In this document: in pieces, positions 8,098 through 16,658 of the stretch
Layout: each line of letters begins with the position of its first letter
How positions within the stretch are numbered: the stretch's first letter is position 1
Assembly: GCF_041355105.1 (NCBI RefSeq)
Contig: NZ_JBFUPK010000002.1
Span: 558,001-622,000 of the forward strand
From: Terriglobus sp. RCC_193
GTDB taxonomy: Bacteria > Acidobacteriota > Terriglobia > Terriglobales > Acidobacteriaceae
Reading direction: 5' to 3'
Length of the DNA: 64,000 nucleotides
Made by a program: the position numbers and the translations under genes
The notes under the pieces: model-generated
What the model saw: the letters and a program-made list of their open reading frames with translations, nothing else
Told to the model about the DNA's origin: nothing
The model's database searches: none

Positions 8098-9645
8098 GTG
8101 AAGACGATTCGTTGTCTGGCCGCACTTGCACTGTTGGTCACCTGCGCGGCTGTGCGTGCACAGGCCCCTGTAACTTTTACTGCTGAGCAGGATCACCAGA
8201 ACATGATGGACCAGCTAGGCATCAAGACACTGCGGCCCGGTCCAAGCGGTGACGAGAAAGCACCGAACCACGCGAACTACGACGAGTCGAAGGCGAATCC
8301 ATATCCTGATCTTCCCGATCCGCTGACGCTGAACAATGGGAAGAAGGTCACCACACCGCAGCAGTGGTGGACGGAACGCCGCCCGCAGATTGTGGAAGAT
8401 GTGGAACGCGAGATGTATGGCCGACTGCCAAAGAACATTCCCGGTGTGACGTGGCGCGTGGTGCTCACTGATAAAGAGATGGTTGGGCGCACACCTGTAA
8501 TTGCCAGACGGCTTGTGGGTCACGTGGATAACTCTGCGTATCCCGCAATCAGTGTCGACATTGAAGCGACCGAAGTGATTCCCATAAACGTGAAGGGGCC
8601 TGTGCCGGTACTGGTGATGTTTGGGCAAAGTGTTCTGCCATCGCCTGCGCAACCGACATCTCCTGAACTGGAACGTGTGAATGAAGCGTTGCGTAAATTG
8701 TTGGCGCAACAGGATCCATCGCTCAAAGAAATCTTCGACAAATACCCGGCTTACAACCCGATTGCTTCGCAGGCTGTAAATCCCTTCACGGGCCGCGTCC
8801 CCGGTTTGCCTGCGTACACGGCAGATACGCTTCCTGCGACGAATGAGCTGGTTGCCGCAGGATGGGGCTATGTTGCGCTGAACACGACAAGCATCCAGGC
8901 GGACAACGGCCAGGGCATTACACGCGGCATCATCGGGCTTATCAATCACGGTCAGCCACGCACGCCGGAACAGTGGGGCGCGCTGCGTGCATGGGCGTGG
9001 GGTGCGGCTCGCGTGCTGGACTATCTTGAGACTGATCCTGCGGTGAATACAAAGCAGGTGGGCATTGAAGGTGTCTCGCGCTATGGCAAGGCAGCACTGG
9101 TGACGATGGCCTTTGAGCCACGTTTTGCGATGGGATTGATTGGATCAAGCGGCGAAGGCGGCGCAAAGCTCAGCCGTCGCAACTTCGGCGAAGCCGTCGA
9201 AAGCCTCACCGGTGGCGAGTATTACTGGATGGCCGGCAACTTCATGAAGTACGGCGCAGAGGACGGCAAATTCGGCCGCAAGACGCCGGGCGACATCCCT
9301 GTCGATGCACACGACCTTATCGCTCTCGCCGCACCGCGTCTGCTTTTCATCAGTTACGGTGTGCCGGAAAAGGGTGATGCAAAGTGGCTGGATCAGAAGG
9401 GCAGTTTCATGGCCACAGTGGCCGCGCAGCCTGTGTATCAACTGCTGGGCGCGAAGACTCTCGGAGTACCCAACGACTATCACGCAGACAAGGTGCAGAT
9501 GCCGCCGGTGCTGCAAGGATTGCTGGATGGTCAGCTTGCATGGCGACAGCACGATGGCGGCCACACAGACCTGCCAAACGTTCCGTACTTCATTGAGTGG
9601 GCCGACAAATGGCGCGCCGCGGGACCACTGCCGGTACAACCATGA
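8098..9645 (+). CDS. CE15 glucuronoyl esterase-like secreted hydrolase
   Basis: A 515-residue exported alpha/beta hydrolase with a signal peptide ending near VRAQA. The nucleophile elbow is GVSRYGKAAL with Ser327, matching the G-x-S-R-x-G-K signature of CE15 esterases. SSGEGGAKLSRRN supplies an acidic residue, and a C-terminal GGHTDLP is the likely catalytic His. CE15 enzymes cut the ester between 4-O-methyl-glucuronic acid of xylan and lignin. The GTG start has AGGAGA close upstream. The stop overlaps the alpha-glucuronidase start (ATGA), so the two are probably translationally coupled. Family call is strong; true glucuronoyl specificity is inferred from the neighbours. Confidence 0.85.
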   Translation: MKTIRCLAALALLVTCAAVRAQAPVTFTAEQDHQNMMDQLGIKTLRPGPSGDEKAPNHANYDESKANPYPDLPDPLTLNNGKKVTTPQQWWTERRPQIVEDVEREMYGRLPKNIPGVTWRVVLTDKEMVGRTPVIARRLVGHVDNSAYPAISVDIEATEVIPINVKGPVPVLVMFGQSVLPSPAQPTSPELERVNEALRKLLAQQDPSLKEIFDKYPAYNPIASQAVNPFTGRVPGLPAYTADTLPATNELVAAGWGYVALNTTSIQADNGQGITRGIIGLINHGQPRTPEQWGALRAWAWGAARVLDYLETDPAVNTKQVGIEGVSRYGKAALVTMAFEPRFAMGLIGSSGEGGAKLSRRNFGEAVESLTGGEYYWMAGNFMKYGAEDGKFGRKTPGDIPVDAHDLIALAAPRLLFISYGVPEKGDAKWLDQKGSFMATVAAQPVYQLLGAKTLGVPNDYHADKVQMPPVLQGLLDGQLAWRQHDGGHTDLPNVPYFIEWADKWRAAGPLPVQP

Positions 9646-12293
9646 AGAAGTCGCAATCTACACAGCCCGTCATCCTGAGCGAAGCACGCAGTGCGAAGTC
9701 AAAGGACCTGCATCCTTCTCCTTTATGGGAATGCTTTTGTCGCAACGCACAACGCGTGATCGTGATCTCCGCGATGTTGCTCGGTTGCGCTGGAAACCTC
9801 ACTGCGGAAGATGGCTCGGCAGCGTGGCTGCGCTATGCGCCCATCACAAATACAAAACAGTACGAGTCATTGCCGACGCGGATCGTGTCCGTGGACAGTT
9901 CCCCCGGCGGGCGTGCTGCTGCGGAAGAACTCAGGCGTGGGCTGGCATCCATGCTTGGCCGCACCTTCGTAGTGTCGAACACTGGAACAGGCGCAATCAT
10001 TGTGCTCAGTTCCAACGCCCATCTGCCACGGGAGACTTACCGTATCCGACGAGGCATGGACGGATTCCATATCGAGGGTTCGTCAACTGCGGCAGAACTC
10101 TACGGCGTCTTTCATTTCCTCGAACGTGTTGCCTCACAAAAGCCCATAGTCAGCGAAACGCAATCGCCCGCTGCACAGATTCGATGGAGCGATGAGTGGG
10201 ACAACATGGATGGCACCGTGGAACGTGGTTATGCGGGTCCGTCCATCTTCTTTGAGAATGGCCACGTCAAACAGGACCTGACACGCGCTGGGGAATACGC
10301 GCGCCTGCTTGCCTCTGTCGGTATCAACGGATGCAACGTGAACAACGTCAATGCAAATTTGCAGACGTTGTCGGAACAGAACCTGCGTGACTTTGCGCGG
10401 GTGGCAGAGGCCTTTCGCCCTTGGGGTGTGAAGCTGGCGTTGAGCGTTGACCTAACCAGTCCGCAGGTTGTTGGCGGACTCGATACGTTCGATCCGCTCG
10501 ATCCAAACGTTGCCGCCTGGTGGCAGAAGAAGGTGGATGAGATTTATAAACTCATCCCGGACTTTGCTGGCTTCACCGTGAAAGCAGACAGTGAAGGACG
10601 CAAAGGGCCTTCGCAGTATGGTCGCACGCCAGCCGATGCAGCGAACGTTCTTGCACGTGCATTGAAGCCGCATGGTGGCGTGGTTTTGTATCGCGGCTTT
10701 GTCTATAACAATCATCTTGATTGGAATGACAAAAAGGCCGATCGCGCACGCGCCGGCGTGGACAACTTTGTGAAGAACGACGGCACGTTTGAATCAAATG
10801 TCGTCATCCAGATCAAAGAAGGTCCGATTGACTTTCAGGCGCGAGAAGCGGTGAGCCCGCTCTTCAGCGCATTGAAGAAAAGCAATGTTGCGATTGAATT
10901 GCAGACAGCGCAGGAGTACACCGGGCAGCAGCGCCACATGGTTTTTCTGCCCAGCATGTGGAAGTGGGTTCTGGACACCGATCTACGCGCGAACGGTAAA
11001 GCAACGCCGGTGAAACAAATCGTCACCGGCCACACATTCCCCAACGCCGATGGTACGCCACGCCTTAGTGGCTTTGTCTCTGTCAGCAATGTCGGTGTGG
11101 AAGCGAACTGGTTGCATCATCCTATGGCGCTTGCCAATCTGTATGGCTTTGGCAGACTCGCGTGGAATCCCGATACACCGCTGAGCGAAATCACCGACAC
11201 CTGGACGCGCATGACATGGGGCAACGATGCGCAGGTGGTCAGCACCATCACGTCGATGCTGGGTAAAAGCTGGCGTGTTTACGAAGGCTACACCGGCCCT
11301 AACGGCATGGGCACGCTCACCAACATTCTTGGCTATCACTTTGGCCCGGGCATTGAATCGGCAGAGCGCAATGGATGGGGCCAGTGGTTCCGTGGCGAGA
11401 AAGACGGCATTGGCATGGACCGCACATCGCATGGCACCGGCTACGCGCAACAGTATGCGCCGGAGCTTGCGGCGAAGTATGAGAACCCCGCCACCACGGG
11501 CGATGATCTTCTACTGTTCTTCCATCATGTGCCGTACGACTACAAACTGCACAACGGCAAGACGTTGGTGCAATCCATCTACGACACGCATTACACCAGC
11601 GCGTTAGCAGCAGCAGAGTATGTGCCACAGTGGAGTGCATTGAATAACAAGATTGACGCAGAACGCTATGCGCAGACGCTGCATCTGTTTGAGTTTCAGG
11701 CAGGCCACGCGATTGTGTGGCGCGATGCGATGAACAACTGGTTTCAACACATCTCCGGCATTCCCGATGCGCAGGGCCGCGTGGGACATGACAAAGGCCG
11801 CATCGAAGCAGAAGCTTCACAACTCACCGGCTTTGAAACCATCGATGTGAATCCGTGGGAAACAGCATCCGGTGGCAAGGCTGTGAACTGCCACATAGCA
11901 GCGGGTTGCACACTGACCACCACCACGCAGCAGCCAACAGGCAGCTACAACATTGCCGTGAATTACTACGACATGTGGAACGGCGTTTCAAAGTACGAGC
12001 TGCTGGTGGATAACAAAACCATTGCGACCTTTGCAGCCGATGACAAGCTGCCGCCTGCACAGTTTGACCCCAACCCCGACGGCCAGACCGCAACGCGTTT
12101 CACCGCATACGATGTGGCTCTGCATCCCGGCGCAGTCATCACACTGCGCGCCGTGCCAGATGTGCGCCCCGAGCTACAGAACGTGATGCCGGCTGCCGAA
12201 GCCAACAGCCAGATCCGTGCGCGCGACTATCGTGAATTTGCGCCGGTAGACTATATCGTGATTGGCCCCGCGGGCCTCATCACACCGCAGTAA
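9642..12293 (+). CDS. aguA: Alpha-glucuronidase, GH67
   Basis: An 883-residue enzyme that releases (4-O-methyl)glucuronic acid from xylo-oligosaccharides. Family landmarks are clear: the N-terminal beta domain, AEDGSAAWLRY, WDNMDGTVERGYAG, ADSEGRKGP with acid Glu318, GPIDFQARE with Asp397, and LQTAQEYTGQ with Glu425. The last two are the paired carboxylates of GH67, and their spacing of 28 matches the family. The start ATG overlaps the CE15 stop. Residues 10-30 are encoded by a dispersed repeat (9669-9711), so the signal sequence is unusual: the hydrophobic core VIVISAMLLGC begins only near residue 39 and may be a lipobox. ManD follows after 12 bases. Confidence 0.93.
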   Translation: MKKSQSTQPVILSEARSAKSKDLHPSPLWECFCRNAQRVIVISAMLLGCAGNLTAEDGSAAWLRYAPITNTKQYESLPTRIVSVDSSPGGRAAAEELRRGLASMLGRTFVVSNTGTGAIIVLSSNAHLPRETYRIRRGMDGFHIEGSSTAAELYGVFHFLERVASQKPIVSETQSPAAQIRWSDEWDNMDGTVERGYAGPSIFFENGHVKQDLTRAGEYARLLASVGINGCNVNNVNANLQTLSEQNLRDFARVAEAFRPWGVKLALSVDLTSPQVVGGLDTFDPLDPNVAAWWQKKVDEIYKLIPDFAGFTVKADSEGRKGPSQYGRTPADAANVLARALKPHGGVVLYRGFVYNNHLDWNDKKADRARAGVDNFVKNDGTFESNVVIQIKEGPIDFQAREAVSPLFSALKKSNVAIELQTAQEYTGQQRHMVFLPSMWKWVLDTDLRANGKATPVKQIVTGHTFPNADGTPRLSGFVSVSNVGVEANWLHHPMALANLYGFGRLAWNPDTPLSEITDTWTRMTWGNDAQVVSTITSMLGKSWRVYEGYTGPNGMGTLTNILGYHFGPGIESAERNGWGQWFRGEKDGIGMDRTSHGTGYAQQYAPELAAKYENPATTGDDLLLFFHHVPYDYKLHNGKTLVQSIYDTHYTSALAAAEYVPQWSALNNKIDAERYAQTLHLFEFQAGHAIVWRDAMNNWFQHISGIPDAQGRVGHDKGRIEAEASQLTGFETIDVNPWETASGGKAVNCHIAAGCTLTTTTQQPTGSYNIAVNYYDMWNGVSKYELLVDNKTIATFAADDKLPPAQFDPNPDGQTATRFTAYDVALHPGAVITLRAVPDVRPELQNVMPAAEANSQIRARDYREFAPVDYIVIGPAGLITPQ
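9669..9711 (+). repeat. Dispersed repeat copy R1, inside the GH67 coding sequence
   Basis: GTCATCCTGAGCGAAGC at the left and AAAGGACCTGC at the right match the dispersed repeat found in non-coding DNA elsewhere in the window. The middle carries extra ACGCAGTGCGAAG. It is in frame and is read as VILSEARSAKSKDL. Confidence 0.75.
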
Positions 12294-12305
12294 GCTGGAG
12301 CCCAA

Positions 12306-13514
12306 ATGAAGATCACAGGCGCACGCCTCATCATCACTTCGCCGGACCGCAACTTCATCACGCTGCGCATTGATACGGATGAAGGCATCTACGGCCTTGG
12401 CGATGGCACACTGAACGGCCGCGAACTTGCCGTTGCCAGCTATCTGACGGAGCATGTGATTCCATGCCTCATTGGCCACGATCCGTTTCAGACAGAGGAC
12501 ATCTGGCAGTATCTTTATCGCGGTGCGTACTGGCGTCGCGGGCCAGTTACGATGTCTGCGATTGCAGCCGTCGACGTAGCCCTGTGGGACATCAAGGGCA
12601 AGGTGCTGAACACACCTGTCTACAACCTGCTGGGCGGTGCAAGCCGTAATGGTTGCATGGTGTACACGCACGCCAACGGTGCAGATATTGCCGAGGCCGT
12701 GGACTCCGTGCAGAAACATCTTGCGGAAGGCTACATCGCTGTTCGCGCGCAGGCTGGCGTTCCTGGGATTGCTTCAAGCTATGGTGTGCCAAAGAAGGGC
12801 AGGCCGTATGAACCCGCGGAGCGTGGTCTACCTTCTGAAAGCCTCTGGTCCACGGAAAAGTATCTGCGGTTTGCGCCGAGGCTTTTCGACGCAGTGCGGA
12901 ATGCCGTTGGTGAAGATGTTCATCTGCTGCACGACGTGCATCATCGGCTTACGCCGATTCAAGCGGCACGTCTTGGAAAATCATTGGAACCATACGACCT
13001 GTTCTGGATGGAAGATGCCACGCCCGCAGAATTGCAGGAGGGCTTCAGGATCATCCGCCAGCACACCACCACGCCGCTGGCTGTGGGCGAAGTTTTCAAC
13101 TCTGTGTGGGACGCGCATGACCTTGTGCGCAACCAATGGATCGACTATCTGCGTATGACGGTGTCACACGGAGGCGGCATCACACCCGCGAAGAAGACCG
13201 CCGATTTCTGCGATCTGTATCAGGTGAAGACCGGCTATCACGGCGCTACCGATCTATCGCCCGTCACCATGGCTGCAGCCCTGCACGTTGGTTTAGCGGT
13301 TCATAACTTCGGTATCCAGGAACACATGCCGCACACGGCGCTGACCGACGAAGTTTTCCCGCACGCCTACAAGTTTGAGAATGGCTATATGCATCCGGGC
13401 GATACGCCGGGATTGGGCGTGACCATCGACGAGGAACTTGCCGCGAAGTATCCGTACCAACGCGCCTATCTGCCCGTGGCGCGGCTGCTGGATGGAACCC
13501 TGACTGACTGGTAA
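12306..13514 (+). CDS. manD: D-mannonate dehydratase, enolase superfamily (ManD type)
   Basis: A 402-residue enolase-superfamily enzyme. Features typical of ManD are [27 protein letters not shown], the divalent-metal acids [19 protein letters not shown] and [18 protein letters not shown] near the active site, and the C-terminal [14 protein letters not shown]. ManD converts D-mannonate to 2-keto-3-deoxygluconate in hexuronate catabolism. It is the last gene of the operon, 12 bases after GH67, and gives a route from released glucuronic acid to central metabolism. The isomerase and mannonate oxidoreductase steps are not visible nearby. Some ManD homologues prefer gluconate, so activity is likely rather than certain. 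Confidence 0.9.
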   Translation: MKITGARLIITSPDRNFITLRIDTDEGIYGLGDGTLNGRELAVASYLTEHVIPCLIGHDPFQTEDIWQYLYRGAYWRRGPVTMSAIAAVDVALWDIKGKVLNTPVYNLLGGASRNGCMVYTHANGADIAEAVDSVQKHLAEGYIAVRAQAGVPGIASSYGVPKKGRPYEPAERGLPSESLWSTEKYLRFAPRLFDAVRNAVGEDVHLLHDVHHRLTPIQAARLGKSLEPYDLFWMEDATPAELQEGFRIIRQHTTTPLAVGEVFNSVWDAHDLVRNQWIDYLRMTVSHGGGITPAKKTADFCDLYQVKTGYHGATDLSPVTMAAALHVGLAVHNFGIQEHMPHTALTDEVFPHAYKFENGYMHPGDTPGLGVTIDEELAAKYPYQRAYLPVARLLDGTLTDW

Positions 13515-13543
13515 ATCTCTGCGCGGAACACTGCGAAGGCAGG

Positions 13544-14821
13544 TTATCGCGCAGGCACCAGCTTGCGGCGTTCGGTTTCTGTATAAGTGAAGCGGATGCG
13601 ATGGATCACCGTGACCGTGCTGAGGAACGCCAGCACCCACAGCGCCGGAGCCATCACGCCCCATGTGTCGCACAGCGCGCCAAGAATGACCAGAACGATG
13701 CGTTCCGGCCGCTCCATGAAGCCCACCTTGCACGAGCCGATCAGGGCTTCCGCGCGGGCGCGAGTGTAACTGACCATGAGCGATGCCGTCATGACGAACG
13801 CCACCAGCACCACGTACACAAAGCGGTTGGCGCGCGCGTAATAGACCAGCAGGCCGAAGAAGATGGCCACATCGCTGTAACGGTCAATCACGGAATCAAA
13901 GAATGCGCCGAAGACGCTGACCTGGTTCGTCTGGCGTGCCACACGGCCATCGACCATGTCGAACAGACCGGCGCCAATCAGGATCAGGCCCGCATACAGG
14001 AACATGCGGTGCGCGTTTTGGCCGCGCGCGTAACCAAAGAAGAACGCGGCCACAATGTTGATGATGAGGCCGATGAAGGTCAGCGTGTTCGGCGAAATTT
14101 TCGACAGCGCCAATCCGTTGACGATCTTCTGCAGCAGCCATCCGCTGCCCTTGCCAAACGCGCTGGTCCAGGTGAATCGAGAGCTCATGCCTTCGTGCGT
14201 ATCCTCTTCCAGTGTAGCCCGTTCGGGGCGGCGCGCGGGTAGTCGAAACGTGTCGCGGACGGCAGCAGCCAGCGCCTCGCGCGGATTTTCCGGGTCCGCC
14301 TCCTCTTCAAAGGGCAGGGGAAGCGTCTGGGAAGCCGCGGATTCGGACAGTGCATCCACCGCCAGCGGTATGGTCCGGCGTGTGCGCGGAGCCGTGGCGC
14401 GCAGCTTCCAGCGGTCGCTGACGGGCGGCAGCGGAGCCACATCCGGCGCCACCCAGCCCGTCCGCGCAGCCTCAGAAGCCAGCGTCTCCGGCTGCCAGAA
14501 GCCGTGCAGCGGATTGCCTTCCTCTTCGGGATAATCCGCCATCGCTTCGGCAAAGGTCTTTGCGTCCTGCGCGGCCAGCAGACGCATCCAGCCCTGCGTC
14601 ACGGTCTCGTTGTAATGCGCGGCATTGCCGGTGCGCAGCGCGAAGTTCTGCAGCCCCTTGCGAATGCTGTCCAGAGCATCGTCAAACGGCAGACGCTCCA
14701 GCAGCAGCCACGCCATGCGCAGATGGTCGCCGTGGTGAAACTGGCTGGGGGCGATGTCGCGATCCTGAAAGGCACGCAGAAAATCCCCGTCCGACATCGC
14801 CGCGCAACCAAACCTGAGCAT
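13544..14821 (-). CDS. CDP-alcohol phosphotransferase with N-terminal unknown domain
   Basis: A 425-residue apparent fusion. Residues 10-125 form a helical domain with FHHGDHLRMAWLLLE and AHYNETVTQGWMRLL, similar to small stand-alone proteins of unknown function. Residues 126-210 are a Pro/Ala/Glu-rich linker. From about residue 215 a membrane CDP-alcohol phosphotransferase follows. Its signature D-x2-D-G-x2-A-R-x8-G-x3-D-x3-D is exact (Asp288, Asp291, Arg296, Gly305, Asp309, Asp313), with about six membrane helices. These enzymes transfer a phosphatidyl group to glycerol-phosphate or inositol-phosphate; KVGFMERPERI hints at the PIP-synthase-like branch. An internal ATG at 14188 could start the enzyme alone. 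It lies 23 bases after the acetylesterase gene. Confidence 0.83.
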   Translation of the reverse strand: MLRFGCAAMSDGDFLRAFQDRDIAPSQFHHGDHLRMAWLLLERLPFDDALDSIRKGLQNFALRTGNAAHYNETVTQGWMRLLAAQDAKTFAEAMADYPEEEGNPLHGFWQPETLASEAARTGWVAPDVAPLPPVSDRWKLRATAPRTRRTIPLAVDALSESAASQTLPLPFEEEADPENPREALAAAVRDTFRLPARRPERATLEEDTHEGMSSRFTWTSAFGKGSGWLLQKIVNGLALSKISPNTLTFIGLIINIVAAFFFGYARGQNAHRMFLYAGLILIGAGLFDMVDGRVARQTNQVSVFGAFFDSVIDRYSDVAIFFGLLVYYARANRFVYVVLVAFVMTASLMVSYTRARAEALIGSCKVGFMERPERIVLVILGALCDTWGVMAPALWVLAFLSTVTVIHRIRFTYTETERRKLVPAR

Positions 14822-14844
14822 TTCTCAAGTTTACGCCGGAAGGC

Positions 14845-16362
14845 CTATGGCTCCGACGTAAACGTGCCCAGCGGCAGACCTGCGCTGTTGTACACATAAT
14901 CCGTCACCACGGCGGCCCAGCCGTAGCGGATGTACTTCGGCTCCTTCACCGTGGACGAGGTCGCCACCACCGTTACGTGATCGCCGACCTTCTCCACGCG
15001 TGCCTCTGCTGGCACAAACTTGTGGTCGGCACCGGCAATTTCAAATCCGCCGACCGCACCCGCCTTTGGCGCAAGCCCTCCCGCATGGGTGAACCAGGCG
15101 CGCATGCCGTTGGGTTCCGTGGTGGCCTGCTCAAACAAGGGCGAGAAGCCTTCTGCCTTGGCCCCGTAGCTGATGTCGAACGCAATCGCAGCCAGTCGCG
15201 CGCCCACGGTCTGCTTATCGCCGGGATGAATGTTGGTGGGATGTCCCACGTCCAGCGTGACGGCCATGCCTGTGTTCACCAGCGACAGCGTCTTGCGCTG
15301 CGCATCCCGCACCGTGCTCCATCCGTCCGGCGTGTTGCTGCCCCAGCTGGAGAGCTGCACAAACAGGAAGGGGAAGTCGCCCTGCGCCCACTGCCGACGC
15401 CAATCCTGAATCATGCCGCCAAAGATGCGACCGTAATACGGCGCGTACGTCGCTCCCTGATCCGCTTCGCCCTGATACCAGATGGCGCCGCGGATGGCGT
15501 ACTTTGTGTACGGCGCCAACATGCCGTTGTACAGCGCGGCGGGGGTCCATGAACTGTTGCGGTCGTTAAGCTTCGCGTGCGGCACCGGCGTTCTTCCGGC
15601 TGCTTTATCTGCCTCGTCCTGCGCCGCAAAGTTTGCCTTGATCTCTTCAGTTACGCCCTGGTCGGTGATCATGCTCGCACCATTGGTGAACAAGCTGCTC
15701 TGACCCAGGAAACCCGCACCCTCCGCACTCATCCATGCCATAGCCGGCGTACCACCCCAACTGGTATCAATGAGTCCGATCGGCACGCCCTTCTCATGCT
15801 CCTGAACGTCGCGGCCAAAGAAGTAGGCCACAGCAGAGAAGTTCGTCGCGGTGTCAGGAGTGCAGACGGTCCATGTGTCGTCGGTATCGGACAAGGGCAC
15901 TGCAGCGGGGCGTCTGTGCTGCAGCAGCAGGCGAATCTTCGGATGATTAGCCGCCGCAATTTCCTTCTCATGGTCCTTGATCTGCGTGTCCGGGTTGAAG
16001 CCCTTCAGCGGCATCTCCATATTCGACTGGCCGCTGGCAATCCAGACGTCACCTACAAGAATGTCGCTGCGCGTGATGGGCGCGGCGGTGGCATCGCCAC
16101 TGACGTTCAGTGTGTACGGGCCACCTGCAGACTCCGGCGTAAGCCACGTCTCCCACTGGCCCCGGGCGTTCGCTGTAACGCTCAACTTCTGCTGATGAAA
16201 GCTGACGGAAACGTTCTCCCCGGCCCGCGCCCATCCCCACACCCGCACCGGACGGTCACGCTGAATGACGGCGTGATCACTGAATACATGTGGCAGGCGA
16301 ACTTCAGCAGCCACGGGAAGGCTGCACAGTACAAGCGAAGCGGAAAGCAGCAGACGACGCAT
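14845..16362 (-). CDS. Sialate O-acetylesterase-like SGNH esterase, secreted
   Basis: A 505-residue exported protein with a signal peptide (MRRLLLSASLVLCSLPVAAE). The SGNH-type nucleophile block is WIASGQSNMEMP, with Ser113. Later blocks are GLIDTSWGGTPAMAWMS and AIRGAIWYQGEAD, and TLDVGHPTNIHPGDK holds the catalytic Asp-x-x-His-type residues. The family removes O-acetyl groups from sialic acids or from plant polysaccharides such as xylan. In this glycan-rich region an acetylxylan-type role is plausible but inferred. ATG 16362 is chosen for GGGAG upstream and the signal peptide; the earlier in-frame ATG at 16467 adds residues with no family match. Confidence 0.87.
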   Translation of the reverse strand: MRRLLLSASLVLCSLPVAAEVRLPHVFSDHAVIQRDRPVRVWGWARAGENVSVSFHQQKLSVTANARGQWETWLTPESAGGPYTLNVSGDATAAPITRSDILVGDVWIASGQSNMEMPLKGFNPDTQIKDHEKEIAAANHPKIRLLLQHRRPAAVPLSDTDDTWTVCTPDTATNFSAVAYFFGRDVQEHEKGVPIGLIDTSWGGTPAMAWMSAEGAGFLGQSSLFTNGASMITDQGVTEEIKANFAAQDEADKAAGRTPVPHAKLNDRNSSWTPAALYNGMLAPYTKYAIRGAIWYQGEADQGATYAPYYGRIFGGMIQDWRRQWAQGDFPFLFVQLSSWGSNTPDGWSTVRDAQRKTLSLVNTGMAVTLDVGHPTNIHPGDKQTVGARLAAIAFDISYGAKAEGFSPLFEQATTEPNGMRAWFTHAGGLAPKAGAVGGFEIAGADHKFVPAEARVEKVGDHVTVVATSSTVKEPKYIRYGWAAVVTDYVYNSAGLPLGTFTSEP

Positions 16363-16530
16363 CAGGAATTGCTCCCAGAAAAATGAGATTCGTAACGACG
16401 GAATGCCTGTGGCACAAGGCAGGAGGAGTGTAACAAGGTTCCCGCAAGCGTTTCCGAACGAGAACACGCGCGTCTTACGAACCTGTTGTTACGTCTTCTT
16501 CTTTATCTACAAATTTGCCAGCGTTTGGCG

Positions 16531-16559
16531 TTCTAAGCCCGTAAATGCCGGGTTACAAT
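16531..16559 (+). promoter_or_regulatory. Possible sigma-70 promoter for the dipeptidase gene
   Basis: TACAAT at 16554-16559 is a good -10 match; TTCTAA at 16531-16536 is a weak -35 at a 17-base spacing. It lies in the 296-base divergent gap before the M19 gene. Confidence 0.3.
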
Positions 16560-16658
16560 GAGCGCTACCTCGCACAGTTTTCCACCGGCTTTCCCCGTAT
16601 TTGGGGAATTCCGCTTCAGTCTGTTTGTTGTTTCATCCACGTTTGCTGGGAGTTCGCT

